In this document: piece by piece, positions 57,560-64,000 of the stretch
How positions within the stretch are numbered: position 1 is the stretch's first letter
Layout of the letters: each line of letters starts with the position of its first letter
Assembly (NCBI GenBank): GCA_022376925.1
Contig: JAIOJX010000026.1
Coordinates: 254,259,330 to 254,323,329 of the forward strand
Length of the DNA: 64,000 nucleotides
From: Tragulus kanchil
Lineage: Eukaryota; Chordata; Mammalia; Artiodactyla; Tragulidae
Direction: 5' to 3'
Translations under genes and position numbers: made by a program
The notes under the pieces: generated by a model
What the model saw: the letters and a program-made list of their open reading frames with translations, nothing else
What the model was told of the DNA's origin: nothing
Databases searched by the model: none

Positions 57560-58325
57560 TTCATCTGGGTTCTCAAGGGAAATAGAATCAATAGGATACG
57601 TACATATATAAAAAGATTTATTTTTAATGAATTGGCTCACACAATTATGGAGACAAATCTCAAAATCTGCAAGGTTGAATTGATGAGCTGGAAACCAGGG
57701 AGAACTAATAGATTTGTTCCAGTCTGAGTCCAAAGTCCTAATAACCACAGAAATAATCAGTCTAGTGTCTGAATAACGGCTGGTAGACTCAAGGTAGCAC
57801 TGAGGTAAAGGTAAAGAACCTGCCTGCCAATACAGGAGACATGCAAGACATGGGTTCAATCCCTCGGTCAGGAAGGGGGGCATAGCAACCCACTCCAGTA
57901 TTTTTGCCTGGCGAATCCCATGGACAGAGGAGCCTGGTGGTCTTCAGTCCAGAGGGTCACAAAGAGTCTGACATGACTGAAGTGACTTAGAAGTAGACTC
58001 AAAATGCAGGAAAAGCAAATGTCTCGGAGCAATGACAGGAAAAAAAGAAAAGAAAAAGAAAAAAAGGCCAGTGTCTCAGTATTAAGGCAGTCAGGCAAGA
58101 ATAATTCTCTCTTGCTTGGGGTCAGTGTTTTTATTCTGTTTAGATATTCCACTAATTGAGCCCACCCATATTAGAGAGAGCAATCTGCTTTATTCAATCT
58201 AGTGATTTAAATGTTAATCTCATCCAAAAACATCCTCCTAGCAACAACCAGAATAATGTTTGATCCAATATCTGGGCACCCTATGGACCAGTCAAGTTGA
58301 CACATAAAATTAACCATTACAGCAG
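57560..58325 (+). mobile_element. Ancient L1M/MER-type repeat split by a Bov-tA (copy at about 58628-59393)
   Basis: TCTGGGTTCTCAAGGGAAAT at the start, then aattggctcacacaattatgg, and after the SINE catccaaaaacatcctcct, cagaataatgtttgatcca and acataaaattaaccatta at the end. A widespread old mammalian repeat, probably an L1M 3' end. The 129- and 145-codon minus frames here are chance. Confidence 0.55.
57793..57992 (+). mobile_element. Bov-tA SINE (copy at about 58861-59060)
   Basis: Head GGTAGCACTGAGGTAAAGG, body CAACCCACTCCAGTATTTTT, with the end near GACTGAAGTGACTTAGAA. A 10-bp TSD (GTAGACTCAA) lies at 57783-57792 and 57993-58002. Confidence 0.85.
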
Positions 58326-58436
58326 GGAATAGGCCATCTGCTTATTTCAATTCATGCGGCACTTTATCTTTGAGGATTGTCATTCTTTCTAATAGCTGAT
58401 GGTGATGTCCTTTTGGGGTAATACGGACATGGCAGC

Positions 58437-58458
58437 GTGTGTGTGTGTGTGTGTGTGT
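58437..58458. repeat. (GT)n microsatellite (copy at 59505-59526)
   Basis: Eleven GT units after GGCAGC in both copies. Confidence 0.9.
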
Positions 58459-59646
58459 ATAACACATGATATATATGCACATATACGTTGCCACCTATTT
58501 TTTCACAGGAAATACGAGGTCTTTGGACCAGGGAACAAGCCATTTATTATTCAGTTAGCATTTAGTTATGAGCTTCAGTAAGTAAGTCCTCTGTTGACTG
58601 GATTTCTTTTATTTCAAGGCAGTTGTATTCATCTGGGTTCTCAAGGGAAATAGAATCAATAGGATACGTACATATATAAAAAGATTTATTTTTAATGAAT
58701 TGGCTCACACAATTATGGAGACAAATCTCAAAATCTGCAAGGTTGAATTGATGAGCTGGAAACCAGGGAGAACTAATAGATTTGTTCCAGTCTGAGTCCA
58801 AAGTCCTAATAACCACAGAAATAATCAGTCTAGTGTCTGAATAACGGCTGGTAGACTCAAGGTAGCACTGAGGTAAAGGTAAAGAACCTGCCTGCCAATA
58901 CAGGAGACATGCAAGACATGGGTTCAATCCCTCGGTCAGGAAGGGGGGCATAGCAACCCACTCCAGTATTTTTGCCTGGCGAATCCCATGGACAGAGGAG
59001 CCTGGTGGTCTTCAGTCCAGAGGGTCACAAAGAGTCTGACATGACTGAAGTGACTTAGAAGTAGACTCAAAATGCAGGAAAAGCAAATGTCTCGGAGCAA
59101 TGACAGGAAAAAAAGAAAAGAAAAAGAAAAAAAGGCCAGTGTCTCAGTATTAAGGCAGTCAGGCAAGAATAATTCTCTCTTGCTTGGGGTCAGTGTTTTT
59201 ATTCTGTTTAGATATTCCACTAATTGAGCCCACCCATATTAGAGAGAGCAATCTGCTTTATTCAATCTAGTGATTTAAATGTTAATCTCATCCAAAAACA
59301 TCCTCCTAGCAACAACCAGAATAATGTTTGATCCAATATCTGGGCACCCTATGGACCAGTCAAGTTGACACATAAAATTAACCATTACAGCAGGGAATAG
59401 GCCATCTGCTTATTTCAATTCATGCGGCACTTTATCTTTGAGGATTGTCATTCTTTCTAATAGCTGATGGTGATGTCCTTTTGGGGTAATACGGACATGG
59501 CAGCGTGTGTGTGTGTGTGTGTGTGTATAACACATGATATATATGCACATATACGTTGCCACCTATTTTTTCACAGGAAATACGAGGTCTTTGGACCAGG
59601 GAACAAGCCATTTATTATTCAGTTAGCATTTAGTTATGAGCTTCAG

Positions 59647-60378
59647 TCCCCATGAGGGCCTGAGGCCAATATGCATGTGCAATAGAATTGTACTATACTG
59701 TATAGTATTGTACTAATTGTACTATAAGAGAGGAGCCTTCATAACCCTCAAGTTATGAGACTTAGAGCTTTTATAGGTTGTTCACACATCTATTTATCCT
59801 CCCTTCCAGAGAGGGAGAAAGATCTTTACTCTGGAATGTATTAATAAACAAGATTTTCTCTAGAAGAGAGAGGGAATAGCATTTACCTTTTTTCCATCAT
59901 CTTAGAATACAAACAAATGATGCCAGTGGAGAGAAGTTCTATACTTTCTCCAGAGCAATACAGTGTCCAGCTTCCAAGGCACATTTTCCTTTCACACTTT
60001 AAATGCACTGATCTTCTTTTTCTGATTTCTCAGAATGAGTATTAATTGTTAAGATTTCAATTCAGTTGGCTAAATAATCAATTCTAAGGAGCCAGAGATC
60101 TTTATAAAGCACAAATAAAGATAATTTTTCTCTTTAGTTAGTTTTCCTAATCCTTTTCCCCACTGACAAGCAGGAAAATGTAGATGGCCTTAGCAGTTTA
60201 TCTCCTTTTTTCTTTCTGTAACTTAAGCAAAGGTGACTTGACTGGACTGAGCCGGTCTGCAGAGAGAATGCTTTTGGATGATGTCAACACTTGCCATAGG
60301 CAGGGTGTTTGCACAGTCCAATGTGCATACTCCTGAGGGCTTCTTGTGCCTAGAAGTCCTTCAATATATTTATTACAA
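59647..60378. other. Intergenic DNA, nothing recognised
   Basis: No supported gene. The frame at 60278-60568 runs into the duplicated block and has no recognisable motif. Confidence 0.5.
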
Positions 60379-62542
60379 TTTAGAAAAATTGCATGTCTTC
60401 AAGCCTTCCAAGGTTAACCTACGAGTAGGTACTATGATGCAGGAATGGGAACCATTTTTGTTCTTGGAATGCTCTCTGACTATTAGTCAAGACAGGACTC
60501 TGTATGTGGGAGCTTTTCCATGGTGGAGACAGTACATTGCTACCAGGAATGTGATGTGGAGTAATTGAAGGGTTGAGGAATGGCGTGTTTGCTACTTCTC
60601 TGGGTTTTGTTTTTGTTTTGGCCACACTAGGTCTTCATTGCTGCACACAGGCTTTCTCTGTTTTCAGAGTGGGGGCTAATCTCTAGTTACAGTGCACAGG
60701 CTTCTCATTGTAATAGCTTCTCTTGCTGCAGAGCACAGGCTCTAGGGTACGCGGGCTTCAGTAGTTGTGGTGTATGGGCTCAGTAGTTGTGGCTCCTGGG
60801 CTATAGTGCATGGGCTCAGTAGTAGTGGCACACTGGCTTAGTTGCCCCACAACGTGTGGAATCTTCCCAGACCAGGGACTGAACCCATGTCCCCTGCATT
60901 GGCAGGTGAATTCTTAACCACGGGATTATTAGGGAAGCCCATTATTTCTCTAGTTTTCTCCCCAGCAATATAATTTTGTGTCTTTGCTGTGTATTTCTAG
61001 TGTGGCTATTATGACGGCATGACAGTAAACAGTGCAGTTCTTATACTGTGAAAGCCAAAGACAAGATCTTTTCTTTAATCTTTTTTGTCAGAACCTTTTT
61101 CCAAGAGGCATTTTCCTTGTAATCAGAGAGCCCATATTCATTCTCTTCAGGCTGAAACGGCCTCATTCCACTTATCCTAATTGGAAGTAATGAAATTACG
61201 GTTCTCTCTGATAGTCTCATTGAAATACTTTGTCATTTAGCTGTCATCAGTTTCTAGAAGCTTCTGTGAGTGAGATTTCATCCTTCTGATTGCCTTGTTT
61301 TATGGAATATGATTTTAAGTATAAAGTTTTTCTTCTTCATGATTATAATTTTGGGCTCTCTAGAGAGATTATGGATAAATGAAACACAAATCCTTGTTTC
61401 ACATCTCAGACATAATAGCCTTCTATAACAGAAGATATACTTAAAATGCTAATATTGCTTTACACTTTAGAAAAATTGCATGTCTTCAAGCCTTCCAAGG
61501 TTAACCTACGAGTAGGTACTATGATGCAGGAATGGGAACCATTTTTGTTCTTGGAATGCTCTCTGACTATTAGTCAAGACAGGACTCTGTATGTGGGAGC
61601 TTTTCCATGGTGGAGACAGTACATTGCTACCAGGAATGTGATGTGGAGTAATTGAAGGGTTGAGGAATGGCGTGTTTGCTACTTCTCTGGGTTTTGTTTT
61701 TGTTTTGGCCACACTAGGTCTTCATTGCTGCACACAGGCTTTCTCTGTTTTCAGAGTGGGGGCTAATCTCTAGTTACAGTGCACAGGCTTCTCATTGTAA
61801 TAGCTTCTCTTGCTGCAGAGCACAGGCTCTAGGGTACGCGGGCTTCAGTAGTTGTGGTGTATGGGCTCAGTAGTTGTGGCTCCTGGGCTATAGTGCATGG
61901 GCTCAGTAGTAGTGGCACACTGGCTTAGTTGCCCCACAACGTGTGGAATCTTCCCAGACCAGGGACTGAACCCATGTCCCCTGCATTGGCAGGTGAATTC
62001 TTAACCACGGGATTATTAGGGAAGCCCATTATTTCTCTAGTTTTCTCCCCAGCAATATAATTTTGTGTCTTTGCTGTGTATTTCTAGTGTGGCTATTATG
62101 ACGGCATGACAGTAAACAGTGCAGTTCTTATACTGTGAAAGCCAAAGACAAGATCTTTTCTTTAATCTTTTTTGTCAGAACCTTTTTCCAAGAGGCATTT
62201 TCCTTGTAATCAGAGAGCCCATATTCATTCTCTTCAGGCTGAAACGGCCTCATTCCACTTATCCTAATTGGAAGTAATGAAATTACGGTTCTCTCTGATA
62301 GTCTCATTGAAATACTTTGTCATTTAGCTGTCATCAGTTTCTAGAAGCTTCTGTGAGTGAGATTTCATCCTTCTGATTGCCTTGTTTTATGGAATATGAT
62401 TTTAAGTATAAAGTTTTTCTTCTTCATGATTATAATTTTGGGCTCTCTAGAGAGATTATGGATAAATGAAACACAAATCCTTGTTTCACATCTCAGACAT
62501 AATAGCCTTCTATAACAGAAGATATACTTAAAATGCTAATAT
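60379..62542. repeat. Tandem duplication 18 (offset 1087)
   Basis: 60379-61455 repeats at 61466-62542, with a 10-base joint (TGCTTTACAC). No base differences noticed. Contains a CHR SINE and unrecognised DNA. Confidence 0.95.
60604..60940 (-). mobile_element. CHR-2-like SINE (copy at 61691-62027)
   Basis: Long CHR-type SINE in reverse: a T-rich tail, repeated GGGCTCAGTAGTTGTGG-like body motifs, and a tRNA head ending GGATTATTAGGGAAGCCC. Probable TSD TACTTCTCTGG / TTATTTCTCTAG either side. The duplicate is from tandem duplication 18. Confidence 0.85.
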
Positions 62543-62919
62543 GCTTACCAAGCAGGTGGTGTTTGATAGCACTAAGAAATATCACCATAATCATGTCTGC
62601 CCAGCAGAAAAGAGGAAGGTCTGTTTTTCATCTTATATCCCAAACTGGAAGCTACTTTTCTGTGAAAATGAGAGGGTTATAAGACTATTCACAGTGACAG
62701 CCAGAGAAAATGGACTAACTTAGGTTTAAAATACCAAGCCAACCTGTCCAGAGCCACTGAAAACTTAGAGCAACAGAATAGATATTGCCAGCAACAGAGT
62801 CTCTCAAACAGAAAGAGTGGCTAGACCCAGATGTCAGGAGCAAATGTGCAGACATACTTGCAGTATATGTGTGGAAATCCTAGTACTTTTAGCAATAAAC
62901 TTTAGTTTAGGGAAGCACA
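62543..62919. other. Intergenic DNA, nothing recognised
   Basis: No gene seen. The 60-codon frame at 62541-62723 lacks any motif. Confidence 0.5.
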
Positions 62920-63015
62920 TGGCATAATAGACCTCTTGGGTCCCTAGCACCTAGTACAGCGACTGAAACATGGTAAGTACTTAGTAAATGCCAGCTGAAT
63001 AAATAAATAGATGAA
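62920..63015 (+). mobile_element. Probable L2 LINE 3' end
   Basis: CCTAGCACCTAGTACAGCGA, then acttagtaaatgccagctga and (AATA)n follow the usual L2 3' end. Diverged. Confidence 0.5.
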
Positions 63016-64000
63016 TGACTAAACCTGAATATGTGGCCCAAGATGCCAGGCTCACTGTATTGACTCTTCAGAAGAGAGTATTCCAGATTCCTTACCTCTC
63101 TTGGGCTATATGCTTGGTACCCTTATTCACAGTGATATGGTAAATTTCACCATTCATCCATTCTTCCAGGAGGAACTTAACTATCCTTGATTTCTCACTT
63201 CTAGCCCAGGACTCAAGGTAGAAAGACACTGGATTGATAGCCATGACAGTAACATCAGTTATAAAAACCTCTTTCTTTAATCTTTTTGTCAGAACCTTTT
63301 CCAAGAGGCATTTTCCTTGTAATCAGAGAGCCCATATTCATTCTCTTCAGGCTGAAACGGCCTCATTCCACTTATCCTAATTGGAAGTAATGAAATTACG
63401 GTTCTCTCTGATAGTCTCATTGAAATACTTTGTCATTTAGCTGTCATCAGTTTCTAGAAGCTTCTGTGAGTGAGATTTCATCCTTCTGATTGCCTTGTTT
63501 TATGGAATATGATTTTAAGTATAAAGTTTTTCTTCTTCATGATTATAATTTTGGGCTCTCTAGAGAGATTATGGATAAATGAAACACAAATCCTTGTTTC
63601 ACATCTCAGACATAATAGCCTTCTATAACAGAAGATATACTTAAAATGCTAATATGCTTACCAAGCAGGTGGTGTTTGATAGCACTAAGAAATATCACCA
63701 TAATCATGTCTGCCCAGCAGAAAAGAGGAAGGTCTGTTTTCATCTTATATCCCAAACTGGAAGCTACTTTTCTGTGAAAATGAGAGGGTTATAAGACTAT
63801 TCACAGTGACAGCCAGAGAAAATGGACTAACTTAGGTTTAAAATACCAAGCCAACCTGTCCAGAGCCACTGAAAACTTAGAGCAACAGAATAGATATTGC
63901 CAGCAACAGAGTCTCTCAAACAGAAAGAGTGGCTAGACCCAGATGTCAGGAGCAAATGTGCAGACATACTTGCAGTATATGTGTGGAAATCCTAGTACTT

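Larger units (their letters stand above)
55349..57597. repeat. Tandem duplication 16 (offset 1139)
   Basis: 55349-56452 repeats at 56488-57597. The joint (56453-56487) holds a garbled piece of sequence that also occurs near 55377-55396. Copies differ in the T-run before the SINE, an A-run near 55887/57027, and GGAAATAG/GGGAAATAG. Confidence 0.95.
57506..59646. repeat. Tandem duplication 17 (offset 1068)
   Basis: 57506-58573 repeats at 58574-59646, joined at TTCAGT. Apparently identical, including the (GT) tract length. The first copy begins inside copy 2 of duplication 16, so TCAGTAAGTAAGTCC occurs three times (about 56364, 57507, 58575). Confidence 0.95.
62159..64000. repeat. Tandem duplication 19 (offset about 1115, second copy cut by the window end)
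   Basis: 62159-62888 and onward is repeated from 63274 to the end of the window. It overlaps copy 2 of duplication 18, so the block starting TCTTTAATCTTTTTTGTCAG is present three times (about 61072, 62159, 63274). Differences are single bases in T-runs. Confidence 0.95.

Noticed and set aside
57446..57883. 145-codon minus frame (related 129-codon frame at 58562-58951)
   Set aside because: Crosses an L1M-type repeat and a Bov-tA. The second frame is made by tandem duplication 17.
3338..64000. Interpreting the roughly 1.1-kb duplications as a new mobile or amplification system
   Set aside because: No shared terminal motif, no target duplications, no common sequence between pairs, blunt disregard of element boundaries, and repeat-restricted mismatches all favour an assembly artefact.

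Overview
The window is non-coding, repeat-dense genomic DNA from a ruminant (Pecora), probably a bovid or close relative. The evidence is the repeat set: tRNA-Glu-headed CHR SINEs, Bov-tA/Bov-A SINEs, a BovB (RTE) LINE 3' end, and L1 copies of the type found in cattle and sheep (L1-BT-like). Older mammalian layers (L1M, L2, MIR, a hAT fossil) lie beneath. I found no host protein-coding gene, tRNA, rRNA, CRISPR array or prokaryotic feature. The long open frames belong to L1 ORF1/ORF2 or are chance frames across SINEs.

Layout. 1-582 is plain flank. 583-9916 is a full-length but dead minus-strand L1 (L1-A) with an 18-bp target-site duplication (TSD), a CHR SINE inside ORF2, and a 72-bp 3' transduction. 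10007-13470 holds SINEs and a possible terminal exon or pseudogene scrap. 13470-20395 is mostly old L1M/L2 sequence with nested Bov-tA. 20400-27550 is unique or ancient repeat DNA with SINEs. 27400-30960 is one ancient repeat split by an ERV LTR, a 46-bp L1 scrap and an internally deleted L1 (L1-C). 30960-36750 is mostly unrecognised sequence with a SINE and a MIR. 36998-49461 is a young minus-strand L1 (L1-B) with intact catalytic motifs and a GC-rich 27-bp tandem repeat at its 5' end. 49462-53215 is flank with MIR, BovB and SINEs. 53322-55010 is a 1.7-kb TA-rich block containing an inverted copy of a segment near 57.7 kb. 55100-64000 is old L1M/hAT/L2 sequence with CHR and Bov-tA SINEs.

The dominant feature is not a biological system. 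Nineteen head-to-tail duplications, each of exactly two copies with offsets of about 0.96-1.32 kb (mostly 1.07-1.14 kb), are strung through the window. They add roughly 20 kb. They cut across L1, SINE and unique DNA without regard to boundaries. Several overlap, so the hand-off zones occur three times. Some junctions carry short degraded filler. Copies are nearly identical in unique DNA but in several cases differ inside SINE or L1 sequence. The best reading is unmerged read or contig overlaps of about 1.1 kb left in the assembly. After mentally removing one copy of each, both full-length L1s shrink to about 6.7-6.9 kb. All coordinates, ORF breaks and copy numbers should be read with that in mind.

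Genuine biology worth keeping: the 3' transduction of L1-A, the L1-B 5' tandem repeat and near-intact ORFs, the internally deleted L1-C with its own TSD, two extremely short retrotransposition scraps, a BovB/tRNA-SINE composite inside one perfect TSD, an unnamed diverged repeat pair, and an inverted duplication that post-dates a SINE insertion.
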